64,000 nucleotides of DNA from Diphasiastrum complanatum. Its lineage: Eukaryota > Streptophyta > Lycopodiopsida > Lycopodiales > Lycopodiaceae. Numbering within the stretch: the stretch's first letter is position 1; every line of letters starts with the position of its first letter. Location of the stretch: positions 13,530,878-13,594,877 of the forward strand of contig CM055107.1 in NCBI GenBank assembly GCA_029204225.1. Reading direction: 5' to 3'. The notes beneath the pieces were generated by a model. The model ran no database searches and was not told where the DNA came from. It worked only from the letters and a program-made list of their open reading frames with translations. Shown one piece after another: positions 29,605-40,164 of this stretch. Position numbers and translations under genes: made by a program.

Positions 29605-30440
29605 ATGGATCAAAGAACTTCATTTGATAAATTTGACGGTAAGAACTTTCATACATGGTAAGTCAAGATGAGATTATTATTGACTGAGAAAAATCTGTGG
29701 GATCTTGTTGACGGTTCCAAAGTTAAGCAAGAAGATTCCGGTGATTCTTCTACTATTGATTTGCATGATAAGAGAGCTGCTGCTTACATTGGTCTTGATT
29801 TGTCTGATTCTCAAATTCATCATTTAGACCTATCTAAGACTGCTCGTGAAATATGGCAATCATTGGAAGCTATATTTGGAGCACGTTCTAAAAATGGTAA
29901 AATTCTTCTTAATCAGCAATTTTTCGCATTAAAGTGGAATGAGCTTAAATGATCACGTGAATCATTTGAAGTCAATAATGAATCAGCTTGCTGGAATTGG
30001 TTCTAATGTTTCCAAAGATGATGCTATGGCCGTACTATTAAATAGTATGCCAGCTGAGTATAATAATGTCATTTTTACTCTAAAAAACTTGCCTAATCAG
30101 TCATAGAAATGATGACAGCTTCATTACTTGAAGAAGAATGTAGGATGCAACATTATGTTGTTACAATCTCTTCAAATGAAGTCGCTTTGTTTCCTAAATG
30201 GAAAGCTAATCAGAATAGTGATCTAAAAGTGATGAAGGCAGTTCTAAGAGTAAAAAGAATGTTAAATGCTTTTATTGTGGAAAGATGGGACATTATAAGA
30301 ATCAATGTTTAAAGATGAAAGCGGATCTTAAGTCAAAGAAGTCCACTGAAAGTGATAAAGAAAAAGAGGAAGTGAACTTAACAGCTGTAGCTGAAAAGTC
30401 TTATGACGAAGCAGATGCTTGGTAATAAGTTTGTGCGCAT
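29605..30440 (+). pseudogene. Ty1/copia gag relic
   Basis: From the ATG at 29605 (MDQRTSFDKFDGKNFHTW) a stop follows directly. The gag then continues with VKMRLLLTEKNLWDLVDGS, LSKTAREIWQSLEAIFG, MNQLAGIGSNVSKDDAMAVLL-like pieces and a zinc knuckle CFYCGKMGHYKNQC near 30264-30305. It ends in a Lys/Glu-rich tail near 30425. Frameshifts are present and no protease follows. Confidence 0.82.
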
Positions 30441-31400
30441 GTACTTTATCTTCTATGACATTCAGAAAGTTGTTGCAGGATTGCTAAACTTGGAATAGGT
30501 ATCCTAGAAGATGGTTCCTTGGATGCAGAAGTAAGGTGATATCTTCAATATGAGGCAGTTTGCGGATGCATTTGTAGTTTCAGAGAAGGATATTATCCTT
30601 GGCATAGCTCTTGGACATGATGCAATAAGCAATCTGTTTTGCTGATTCTAGTAGATGTTTGGCTCAAGGGTGGGTGATGGAATTGTTCCACACATTCTCC
30701 ATTGGATGGCATTAGATTTTTGCACTAATTGCTAGCATAAATGCCACATCACTAGAGTTAGGAGTATAATGTACTTTCAGTGTGATGTACTTGGTTAAGC
30801 ATGAAGTAACACCTCTAACAAAGCTGTCATTGAGGGAGGGTCTATATTCTTAAATCCGCATGCTTTATTCAATCAAAGTAGAAACTGCTCTATTAGTACA
30901 TAGACCAGAATCAGACACAATTGAATGTGAAGAATTGAAAAAGATTATCTATGTTAGATATAGGGTTCTTATGTTTTTTACATCAAGCATCTAGGTGTAG
31001 GAGGTTGATAGGAATAAATTTGGCATAGATGGCAAATTATGCATTTCTACTTGTAATGCCACTATTGAGCCAAAATAGAGTAAGAGGCTAAACGCGTGCC
31101 AATTAGAGTGTAGACAAGTGTAAAGCTTTTGTTTGATGAATTCCAAGAGGTCCAATAGGATTTAGAGGTGGAACCTTGTGAGGTCCAATAGAAAATTGAG
31201 GTGTGCTTGAATATAGTCCAAATTAAGAGGTGCATGGATCAATGGTCCAATAGGATCAAGAGGTGACAAAGTATGGTCCAATCATGGTTAAGCATAGTGG
31301 TAGCTCGTGGATCTACTAGTATCATTGTACTCCTCATTTTGGATCTAATTGATTTGGTGATTTTATGGATTTTGTGAGTTATTGGATTTCTAGCTTTCTC
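30441..31400. other. Unassigned region
   Basis: No gene, RNA or clear repeat was found. Part of it may be the upstream portion of the LTR that ends at 31658. Confidence 0.35.
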
Positions 31401-31658
31401 TCTCTACCCGAGAGCTCATGATGTTTTTTTTTCTCTCTACCCGAGGAGAGCATCTTGTTTTTACTTAGATTATTTTTTGAATACTTCCCACACGTGTGAG
31501 TGAGAGTTGGAAGTGATTGAATGCATGTAGTAGTGTGTTTTTGCCATAGGATCTAAGATTGATCTTATATCTCAATCTAGTCCTGATCTTGGTGCATCTA
31601 CACACCTTAGGAGATCACAAGTACATGTTGTGGACAATCCACACATGTGAATTTAACA
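31400..31658 (+). repeat. Inner part of a copia LTR (element J)
   Basis: It ends ACACATGTGAATTTAACA directly before a PBS. It includes a perfect CACACGTGTG at 31489-31498. The LTR start was not located, so the left coordinate is arbitrary. Confidence 0.5.
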
Positions 31659-31671
31659 TGGTATCAGAGCC
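31659..31671 (+). promoter_or_regulatory. Primer-binding site (tRNA-Met) of copia J
   Basis: TGGTATCAGAGCC, a perfect match directly after the LTR CA. Confidence 0.88.
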
Positions 31672-32417
31672 TACCTAAGGTTACCATGCATTTGGATCCA
31701 TCTAAGTGAAATTTTTTTCATCAATCTTGAGTTAGAAGTTGTCAAGGCCCATTTTCCTAGCTATCTTGTTCAATCTTGAATCAAAAGAGATCAAAAGGAC
31801 ATTGATTGGGTCTGACCTAGTACTGTACGGAATTAGGTGCTCAGACACGTGTGAGAAACATCCAATTTCAGTTTGGAAGTTCTCTCTTATGCTTGATCCA
31901 TTTATCTTGCTTGATAGCTTGTTTTGAAGCTATTTTTGTCTAATTTCTGATGCAATCAGTTTCATTCCATTTGGTTGCACCAATCAAAAGTTATAAGCTT
32001 TTGAAGAAGGTTAGGTAGGGCACCTAGACGTGGGTGGACACGTTTGGTTTGGTCAAGAGATTGCTTGGTTGATCCAAAATCACAGTTGTATGCTTGCCAA
32101 TCTCATCTATATGTGATCTAGGCACTGTTTTGAGATCTTAGCCATTTTGTTTCATGCAATATCATTGTATTTGAGTCAAATTTGGTTTCTTAGAGTACTT
32201 CACACGTGCTAAGAGTGTTTGATCCTAACTTTGCCTATACTCCATCATTTGATATATGAAATAGATCTTGTTTTAGAGAGATTTGTGTAGCTAGTGAGAA
32301 TCCATTCACAAATAGTTGCAAGATCTTTCATAGGAGGAGATAGTACTCTATTATTGGATCCTATTGAGAGTGTGTAGCAACATTTATTGTTCATCATTTG
32401 AGTTTTCTTCACTTCAA

Positions 32418-32765
32418 ATGTCTTCAATGGGTTCATCCTTGTTGGAACCAAGTGAAAGATTGACCACTTCAAACTATTCAATTTGGAAAATGAGGATGGA
32501 GTCCATCTTGATCCTTCAAGACGTGATGGACATAGTTCTTGGCCTTGAAGAAGAACCACAAGTTCTTCAAGAGGTTCAAAAATACAAAAAAGAGAGCTAG
32601 GATGGCTCTCCACTACATTAAGATGAATGTCTCTAATGAGATATTGAGGGAGATAGGTACTTGTACAACAACCAAAAGAAACTTGGGATTGTCTCAAGAC
32701 TATCTATGAAGCTAAGAATACCTCTAGGCTTCTCACTCTTAGGAATCAAATCTTTAATGACATCT
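32418..32765 (+). pseudogene. copia J gag N-terminus
   Basis: It starts MSSMGSSLLEPSERLTTSNY, then SIWKMRMESILILQDVMDIV and LGLEEEPQ. After a frameshift near 32590 it continues MALHYIKMNVSNEILREIG and stops being recognisable near 32765. The distance from the PBS to this ATG is a normal copia leader. Confidence 0.82.
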
Positions 32766-33231
32766 AAAGTGAAAACTAAAGTCTATGTGACATTTTTCGC
32801 TTCTCATGCATGACTAGGGGATGCAAAAGTAAACGAAGCTTCTTGTGGTTTATTTGTGAGTGTGCTTATCTGATTATTACCAACATAAGAATCAAACTGG
32901 AATCAACATTCACATAACACAACCACAAATACTGAATCTCCATTCTCTTTGTTTGCTGGCGCTGGTTGAGCTGCCCAAGTTTCTGTCTGCCGGACTCTCC
33001 CTATAGTTCTGCTGTGATTCGGCGCACCCCCTCTGGTTTGAAACATAGTGCTTTCTGGTAAAGCACGCTTTTTAGGACTTAGTTTTTATTTTGCTGATTA
33101 AGCCTGGCAAGCCTGGCAGAATCAGTCTGGCTCTCGGACATGGGTCCCGAGAGCCGTCCCGGCGGCCGAATCACCCTGCTTTCCTGACTAGGCCATGACT
33201 CGAGCTCCAGAGCTAGCTCATGACTTTGTGA
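32766..33231. other. Mixed sequence with a fragment shared with copia L LTR
   Basis: About 60 bases at 32754-32812 match 38553-38616 inside the copia L LTR with few differences. GC-richer sequence after 32990 contains a 9-bp stem (GGCTCTCGG/CCGAGAGCC, 33129-33155). It appears to extend into 33355, where it interrupts the copia K RNase H. Its origin is unknown. Confidence 0.45.
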
Positions 33232-33355
33232 CTACTTGACTGGCTCACCACAGGCCGGAGGCTCAGTCCTTGACGTTCTAACTTGCTTTGGGACCTTAGA
33301 GGGTGTCACCCCTTTGAGTCTTACAGGGCACACTGGGTGCACCCGAGTCAGCTTT

Positions 33356-33836
33356 ACAACAGATACAGTACCTTGCTTTTTGGAAAGCCAAGATATCAAG
33401 TTTCCTCCAAGATATATGACATAAGCACTTGTAGATTTTTGATCTGCTCTATCACTTGCAAAATTCGAGTCAGAATAACCAACAATAGAAAGATCTTCAT
33501 TTTTATACAATAAACCATAATCAAAAGTTGAAGATATATATCTAAGCACTCTCTTTGGCCATTTTCCAATGATAAATAGTAGGATTTTACATAACCTGGA
33601 TCAACTTATGAACACTAAAGCTTATGTCAGTTCTAGTTATTGTGAGCCAAATTAAGGAGCCTATAAGACTCCTAAAAAGTGTGATGTCCATGAAGGATCT
33701 TTCATCACCTTTGTTAGGATCTTTTACATTTTACTCCATAGGGGTTTCTATACTCTTACAATCTAACATATTGAACTTTCTTAACATTGAAAGAGAATAC
33801 TTGGATTGACATACAAAAGCTTTATCTTTAAGAAAG
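33356..33836 (-). pseudogene. copia K RNase H and RT-RNase H linker
   Basis: It contains the linker KAFVCQSKYSLSMLRKFNML, the YISSTFDYGLLY stretch, then VGYSDSNFASDRADQKSTSA and NLISWLSKKQ, typical copia RNase H. After TVS the sequence switches to unrelated GC-rich DNA at about 33355. Frameshifts occur in the linker. Confidence 0.85.
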
Positions 33837-34946
33837 TCAATCTCCAAGATCTTGAATCTTGAATTCTTTTCCAAGTGCAATCTTGGTTTCCTCAACTAAC
33901 TTGATACAACATCCTGTTAGAATGATATCAACATAAATAAGAAGGATGACAATATCTTTATCAAAAAACCTGACATATAAGGAAGGATCATAGTTACTAA
34001 GATTAAATCCTAGTGATTCAAGAAATGTGTTAAGTCGAGAATACCATGACCTTGGAGCTTGCTTTAGTCCATATAAACCTTTGAAGAGCAAGCAAACTTT
34101 GTCTTTGTTATGAATGAACCCAATAGGCTGATCCATATAAATCTCTTCTTCTAGATATCCATTTAAAAATGCATTAGAGACATGTAGTTGAAGAACTTGC
34201 CAATTGAAAAAACAAGCAACCGAAATTATGATTCTAATTGATACTATCTTTGCAACTGGAGCAAAAGTCTCCTCATAATCAAGTCCATAAACTTGAGCAA
34301 AACCTTTAGCAAAAAGTCTAGCCTTGTACTTGTTGATTGTGCCATCTTGATTATACTTGACTCGAAAAACCCACTTGCAACCAATGGTGTGCTTGTTGGA
34401 TGAAAGATCCACAAGCTCCCATGTCTTGTTGGCCATCAAAGCATCATATTCCTCCTTCATGGCAAGGTACCATTCCTTCGAGTTGAGTGCATCATATACA
34501 TCCTTTGGCTCCTCATGAGAAATAAAATAAGCACAATTAGTGGAGTTGATTTCCACTTGCTTGCCTCTATCTTCATAGGTAAGCCTCTTAGGCTCGGATA
34601 TTTCTCTTTGAGATCTCCTTGGTGAAAAAATTCGAGGTGACTCCTTCTCGATTCTCGGCCCCATCTCTCCATGATAGTCTTCAAGGGTGATGATTGGAAT
34701 ATCTATGAATGTTAAAAAATATCTCGAACCTAAGAGCGAATATGTTCTCATCGGTCCACAGACATCAGAGTGGACGAGCTCAAGAACTTCCTTGGCTCTT
34801 CTTCCCTCATGCGTGAATGGATTTCGATGTTGCTTGCCTTTATGACAGGCCTCACAGAACTCAGTTTCGGGCCTTGAAATCTTGAGACCTGTAACAATGT
34901 CCTTTATGCTCATGTCATACAGGCTCCGCATGTTCAGATGATACAT
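33837..34946 (-). CDS. copia K integrase zinc module fused to RT (core deleted)
   Basis: A 369-codon open frame begins with the integrase N-terminus (HLNMRSLYDM, CEACHKGKQHRNPF, VLELVHSDVCGPM, GSRYFLTFIDI). It then jumps to the pre-RT connector (REISEPKRLTYEDRGKQVE) and RT (WYLAMKEEYDALMANKTW, CKWVFRVKYNQDGTINKYKA, LYGLKQAPRSWYSRL). Two catalytic sites are damaged: the first Asp motif reads LHVSNAFLNG instead of LDV.NAFLNG, and the YVDD box reads YVDI. The frame is open but the enzyme would be dead. Confidence 0.85.
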   Translation of the reverse strand: MYHLNMRSLYDMSIKDIVTGLKISRPETEFCEACHKGKQHRNPFTHEGRRAKEVLELVHSDVCGPMRTYSLLGSRYFLTFIDIPIITLEDYHGEMGPRIEKESPRIFSPRRSQREISEPKRLTYEDRGKQVEINSTNCAYFISHEEPKDVYDALNSKEWYLAMKEEYDALMANKTWELVDLSSNKHTIGCKWVFRVKYNQDGTINKYKARLFAKGFAQVYGLDYEETFAPVAKIVSIRIIISVACFFNWQVLQLHVSNAFLNGYLEEEIYMDQPIGFIHNKDKVCLLFKGLYGLKQAPRSWYSRLNTFLESLGFNLSNYDPSLYVRFFDKDIVILLIYVDIILTGCCIKLVEETKIALGKEFKIQDLGD

Positions 34947-34967
34947 TCTCCTATGCCAGAGCTGATC

Positions 34968-35693
34968 TTAATTTTTTGAAGCATTTAACATGCTGTCGGA
35001 GTTGCTGATTATTTTGGCCTGGTAGAGATTTCCTTCTCTGCATCCGACCGTCAGCAACTTGTTTGTCGTCTTCTCAATCATACGACACATGTTGTCGTCG
35101 AACATAACTCGAATGCCTAGATCTGCCATCTTGGAGATAGACAATAGATCCTTTCTGAGTGAGGGCACATAGAGTGCTCCTGGCAGCTCTACTTGGCCTG
35201 AAAGTGTTCGTAGCTGTAGAGAGCCGATGCCTTTGACATCGTGTCTGCTTCCATCACCTAGAATCACTGCTCTATCGTTTTTGAGTTCGCAAAAGTTGAT
35301 CAAGATCTTCTTGTTGCAAGTTATGTGAGATGTTGCTCCTGAATCGATGACTACATCATAGTCGTGTTCAGAGTAGCTTGTCGAAGCTTTGTCGAGTATC
35401 ATCAAAGCTTTGTCACCTCCTTCTGCATCTTTAGATGACTTTGCAACGTTTGCCTTTCCAGCTTTGTTCTTTCTTTTTGGATTAAATCTGCAATCGTATG
35501 CAGAATGTCCTTTCTTCTTGTAGTGCATGCAAGGTATTGCTGGATTGAACCAACATTTGTTGGCCGTATGGCTTGGTTTGTGACAGTGATCGTAGGAAGA
35601 AGATAGGTGATTCGGAGACTTCGTCTTCCGAATCTTGGCTTGTTTTTGTTCTTCTTCTTTCCTTTCGTGAAGAGAGAACTTTCTCTTGATCAC
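34968..35693 (-). pseudogene. copia K zinc knuckles and protease
   Basis: Zinc-knuckle motifs (CHKPSHTANKC and a decayed CMHYKKKGHSAYDC) are followed by a protease with DVVIDSGATSHI, intact at the active site. GALYVPSLRKDLLSISKMAD follows. The frame closes shortly before the integrase N-terminus. Confidence 0.85.
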
Positions 35694-36266
35694 TGCTTCC
35701 CTCTCCTTTGTCTCTCATCAGTCTCTCGTCAGCGACAAGACTGACTGCTTTGTCGAATGTCATATCTGGTAGACTCAGTATGAGCATTCTCAGTGGTTAA
35801 TAGGACGTTGGTAGAGATTCCATGAAGTACATCAGCTGTTGTGGTGCTGGGACCTGGTGCTCCTGTCCTAATGCAACTCGTTCTGATCTTCTCAACGTGC
35901 TGATCCAATTAGTTGCCATCCCACCATAATGATTGCAGCTGATTGTGAAGGTGCATGACTGAAACTGTAGTCCTCACTTCATACTTCTGCTTCAATCTTT
36001 CTCATGCTACATGGCTGCTTCCGTAGTCTTCAATATGCATGAGTAGATCTTCATTTATGGACAAAATGATAATCGCCATTGCACGCTCATGCTTTATGAT
36101 CCATTCAGCTCTCCTCGGGTCTCCCTCTAGAGGCTACGCCTCTGAGATCTCGGTCATCGACCAGATCCCTTTGCCCTTCAGAAGCGTTTTGATTTTGAAT
36201 TTCCAGATTCTGTAGTTTGCGCCATCAAGACTGATTGCTACTCTGGTCTGGATTGTCGTAGCCATA
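35694..36266 (-). pseudogene. copia K gag
   Basis: It starts MATTIQTRVAISLDGANYRI, then WKFKIKTLLKGKGIW, with a stop soon after. Later pieces include TFDKAVSLVADERLM in the open segment down to 35482, which overlaps the zinc-knuckle frame. Several stops are present. The same start occurs at 57412. Confidence 0.78.
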
Positions 36267-36316
36267 TTGTGTTGTCTGGAAGAATCACTGCTGGGATATC
36301 AGTAGTGACAATCTGT

Positions 36317-36329
36317 ACACTCTGATACC
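36317..36329 (-). promoter_or_regulatory. Primer-binding site of copia K
   Basis: The minus strand reads TGGTATCAGAGTG next to the LTR end, a tRNA-Met type PBS. Confidence 0.8.
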
Positions 36330-36330
36330 A

Positions 36331-37093
36331 TGTCGCAGAAGTGAGACTGTTTCGTGTTCATCTTCATCTTCTTATTCGCGAACAATTTTCTGTCTTTGGA
36401 TTTTCTTTTCGTCCAGAAGCTCTTACAGGATCCCAGACACGCGACTACGTATCACAGAACACATTCTATTCTAGCAATCAAGACACACAACACAAGACAA
36501 AGAGATACACGAAAATAGAGCGACTATATTATCAGTTTGGTTTTAGAGCGAGATCGTCAGTGTCTCACTCGTTGGTAGATTGACTCTCTGCTATTTCACT
36601 GTGTTCTGCTTGTTGGCAAACTTTCATGCACAGCTATGGTATTTTTACTTTCTTACTCTATTTGCTACGTCTCTCTCTGTTTCTTACAGTTCTCTGTCAA
36701 ATTCTCATCGTCGTTATGATCCAGAGAGGATCATTTTATACCTCCATTATGTGGAGTTTACAAATAGCAAAACTAGAATCACAAGGCTAGTTAACTCTAA
36801 TCAAAGTTAGTCTCCGTCATTGCTATTCGTTTCAGCTGGGCATGAAGCCCATTGAGCTGCCAGCTGGCACCGCGAAAGATTTCTCTTCGTTTGTTTCGCA
36901 ATCTCCCATTTGCTTTCATTCTTTTTGTTTCTTTTCGTAGTTTTTGTTTTGCGCCCCTTTTGCGGTTTGCAGTCCTGGAGGTGTGTTTACAATTTGCGAA
37001 TGATTCGCGAATCGTTCGTGCTTTGAGTCAAAGGCACGTTGACTGTCACGAATTGTTCTCGTTTGACCTTCATGTCTTGTTCGTGTCGCGACA
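36331..37093 (-). repeat. 5' LTR of copia K (763 bp)
   Basis: It is bounded by TGTCGCAGAAG and GTGTCGCGACA, giving TGTCGC...GCGACA terminal inverted repeats. It recurs inverted at 46147-46900 with roughly 90 percent identity by eye. Confidence 0.85.
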
Positions 37094-37117
37094 AAGCCGC
37101 AAGAGTCACCATTTCTG

Positions 37118-37390
37118 ACAATCCCAAGCTTCTTTGGCTATAGTGCAAAATCCTATCTCTCTCAAAATTTCATTAGATACATTCATCTTAATGAAATGTG
37201 GAGCCATTCTAGCTCTCTTCCTATACTTAGGAATTTTAGCCTCTGCTTGAGGCTCCTCCTCAACACCAAGCACAATGTCCATAACATCCTAGAATATCAA
37301 TATAGATTCCATTATGAACTTCCAAATTGAGTAATTAGAAGTATTTAGTCTTTCATTTGCTTGTAGAAGATATCCTCCCAGAGGTGCCAT
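37118..37390 (-). pseudogene. copia L gag N-terminus
   Basis: It starts MAPLGGYLLQANERLNTSNY, then SIWKFIMESILIF-stop-DVMDIV, LGVEEEPQAEAK and MAPHFIKMNVSNEIL. The relation to the gags at 27093 and 32418 is clear. Confidence 0.8.
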
Positions 37391-38148
37391 TTAGATGAAG
37401 ACTTCTTAGTTATTGGACTGCAATATGTTTGAGCTTGTTCCAATTAGACTTAAAGTTGCTGCTCTCTTTCACTATAGGTACTTTCAAGGATATTCTACCT
37501 TCCTATGTGAAACACTTGCAACTGTATTTGAGAAGAATCTCAAATATTCCACAAGACAAGATTATCTAGATCAGACACACAAACTGGATTGAGACACTTT
37601 GGCTAGTTTGAATCCTACTTTTGGCACGTGTGAATTGCTTCAAAAGAAAACACTATTGACACTTAGATGGCTCAAAGGGTGTTCAATTACTTCAAACTTA
37701 GTCTTGATCTTCAGTTTCTTGTGTAGGATGTTCAAAACAATGGATTCAGTACAAAGCAAGGTTGAATCAAATCAAAATGCTATCACTCGGATTTTGGACC
37801 TATCCCTATCCTCTTTAAGTGCTTATAACTCTTAATAGACACATTAGATTAATTTGGTTTCAATTTCTATGGAAAGTACAGATTATAAGCTTTCCATCAA
37901 GCTATAACATCACTATCTTTGGATCTACAAGCAAGGAGATAGAAGGGACTAAAAATCTCTAATTTTCACATGTGCGGAATTCCAGAATTCCATACTACCA
38001 CTATTCAGGTCTGAAAATTCAGTTCCAATCCGATTTTATCCAAATACACTTCAAAGAAAGGTGAGAAAAAGTGCAAAACTGCTTTTTTGCTTGAATTAGC
38101 TCTCAATTTCTTGTACAATTAGAGATGTTAGCATGCAAAATTTAATTT
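37391..38148 (-). other. copia L leader
   Basis: Non-coding leader between gag and the PBS. Confidence 0.55.
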
Positions 38149-38161
38149 GGCTCTAATACCA
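38149..38161 (-). promoter_or_regulatory. Primer-binding site of copia L
   Basis: The minus strand reads TGGTATTAGAGCC, one mismatch from the tRNA-Met PBS, directly at the LTR. Confidence 0.8.
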
Positions 38162-38859
38162 TGACAAAATTTCCAGAATTCACACGTGCGGGGAATGTCC
38201 ACAAGTATGATTGATCTAATTAAGCGTTATGATTAGCACAATAACCTGATTCTAGATTGATTAGCAAGATCTAGTACAGAAGTTATGGCCTAACCAAAAT
38301 CTAGCATGCTAAGCATCAGAATATAATAGCAATGAATCAGTAATAAGCAAAAGTACAAGATATCAGCGTATTAGCATTAGCCTCAACACGAGTTCAAGAG
38401 AGAAAGATAGAGAGATAACAAGCAAAAAATGTGTGGATCCAAAATGGCATGAGATAGCTACAAAGCTTTGGTTCTTCATTACAAAATATGAGGAGAGCTA
38501 CACATCTTTATGGAGTTTGAGGTAGCTCGAGGTAGAACCACATCCATCCATCATTTAATGACATCTAAAGTGAAAACTAGAGTCTATGTGACATTTGTCA
38601 CTTCTCATGCATGAAACTCTACCAACTTTTTCCAAGTGTGCTAGTTCTAACTAGAAATGTACGAATCATCATGCATGTGTCCATTACACTTTGTGCATGC
38701 CTTGCATGTCATTTTGGATGCATTAGATATGACATATCCATGTAGCTTGAGTTCTATCTAGGCCAAACTTGGCATTTTGCATTTATGAACAACATACTTG
38801 CATGGTACAATTTTTGTAGCAAGCCTAAAGTCAAGATGGATTATTTTTCCATTTCAACA
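38162..38859 (-). repeat. 5' LTR of copia L (about 698 bp)
   Basis: It starts TGACAAAATTTCC on the + strand and ends ...CCATTTCAACA. It has ACACGTGC near its PBS end and shares about 60 bases with 32754-32812. The outer border is approximate. Confidence 0.6.
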
Positions 38860-40164
38860 AAATTGGCCCCTGAAACTGGCTGCTCAGAGCCAACGGATAG
38901 AGTGACGTCATAGAGCAGAGAAAAATGCGTTTTAGGGAGTTTTCATCATCATTCTATCGAGCGAAGTGTGGGTGACCTAGTGATGGGCTACCACCATTTG
39001 GGTACTGTAGGTCCAAATTTGGGGCTATTTTTGGCTAGTGAAACCTGCTACAGGGTGGTACAATGGGGCATAATCACTTCTAAATCATTATTACTCACTC
39101 CTAGCAAGATAACAGGGCATTTGGAAGTGGTAAATGCAGTATGGGGGCAAGTGATTGTGGATTTGTGTGGAGAAAGCCAGTTTTGGCCACAAAAGTGCAG
39201 TTTGGCATCGTGACTACTCATCATTGGCGACAATTTTGAGAGGGCAAGCAAGCTCCTATTGTGGCGGTGAGGCTGATGATGTCGTGTCTCATGCAACACA
39301 TCTCTCTACCATGCCTTGTCATAGGGATTCCTTTGAGAAACCCTAACTTAGGAAGCAACGTGCATGGCACGTGATACTACGACTCCTGCATCTGTCACTC
39401 CTGAGTATCCGAGCACCCCCATACTCACCCCTCACATATTTCCATTTTTGGCACCCACTACCCAAGACCTAGTTTCTCCCATGGGGACTCCATGGCACCA
39501 TGATCCCTCTTGCCAAACCACTCCACCCATTTTTTTTTTTTTTTCCATTCAGACCCCTGTTGGTTACACTCCCATCCAGACTCCTCTCCAACCTTCTCCT
39601 CTCTATATCCCTCCCCGACCTTCTCGCCTAGTTCAGACTTGTCTCCAAAGTTCTCCTATTGCAGGCACTTCCCCCGTTCTACCCACTTCTCCTTGGCCCA
39701 ATGCCACTCCTCTTGACACTCTTTTTGCCACCTCCCCATCAACTGATGTCTTGTTGTCTTATGACATAGATGTGGAGAAGCACATAATGGAGGATGACTG
39801 CATCTATGTCATAAGACAAGGAGTGAGAATTGATCGGGATGGATATTCTGAGGTTTATATGGTTTCAAGATATATTTTAACTTCACTACATTCATGTGGT
39901 CTGTCTGATCACGACGTCAATGGCCAGGATGAGGTTGACTCAGCTAGATATAATTAGGTGTTTCAATATTGTAGCATGCATGTATGTGAAAGTCAATTTG
40001 TAATATATCTCTATACTCAAAACATCTATGTATGTATATATATTGGTTTAAGTTAAGTTTCCTTCATCAATTATTAAGTGTGTAAAATGTAACTCAAATA
40101 TTTGCAAATTTTTTTATTAACAATTATGAACTAATGATTTTGCTTACCATCTTCATTTTTACTA
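38860..40164 (+). other. Unassigned region with a Pro-rich open frame
   Basis: An open frame at 39364-39957 could encode 197 residues that are Pro/Thr/Ser-rich in the first half. The composition looks like translated low-complexity DNA (a poly-T run near 39532 reads as Phe). No domain was recognised. It might be the 5' part of the non-LTR relic that follows. Confidence 0.3.

Larger units (their letters stand above)
33232..37093 (-). mobile_element. Ty1/copia element K
   Basis: The minus-strand order is 5' LTR (36331-37093), PBS, gag (from 36266), zinc knuckles, protease, integrase N-terminus fused to the pre-RT connector, RT and RNase H. The integrase core is deleted and the end is cut within RNase H. 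A closely related LTR lies in inverted orientation at 46147-46900, and a related element lies at 55440-57530. Confidence 0.85.
37094..38859 (-). mobile_element. Ty1/copia element L (5' end only)
   Basis: The minus strand has an LTR (38162-38859), a PBS (38149-38161), a leader and the first 270 bases of gag (to about 37118). The rest is replaced by copia K, whose LTR border abuts it at 37093. This fits insertion of, or recombination with, K. Confidence 0.75.

Noticed and set aside
39364-39957. 197-residue Pro/Ser/Thr-rich open frame as a host gene
   Set aside because: It is low-complexity, includes a poly-T-derived Phe run, and has no domain or splice support. It was kept only as unassigned sequence.
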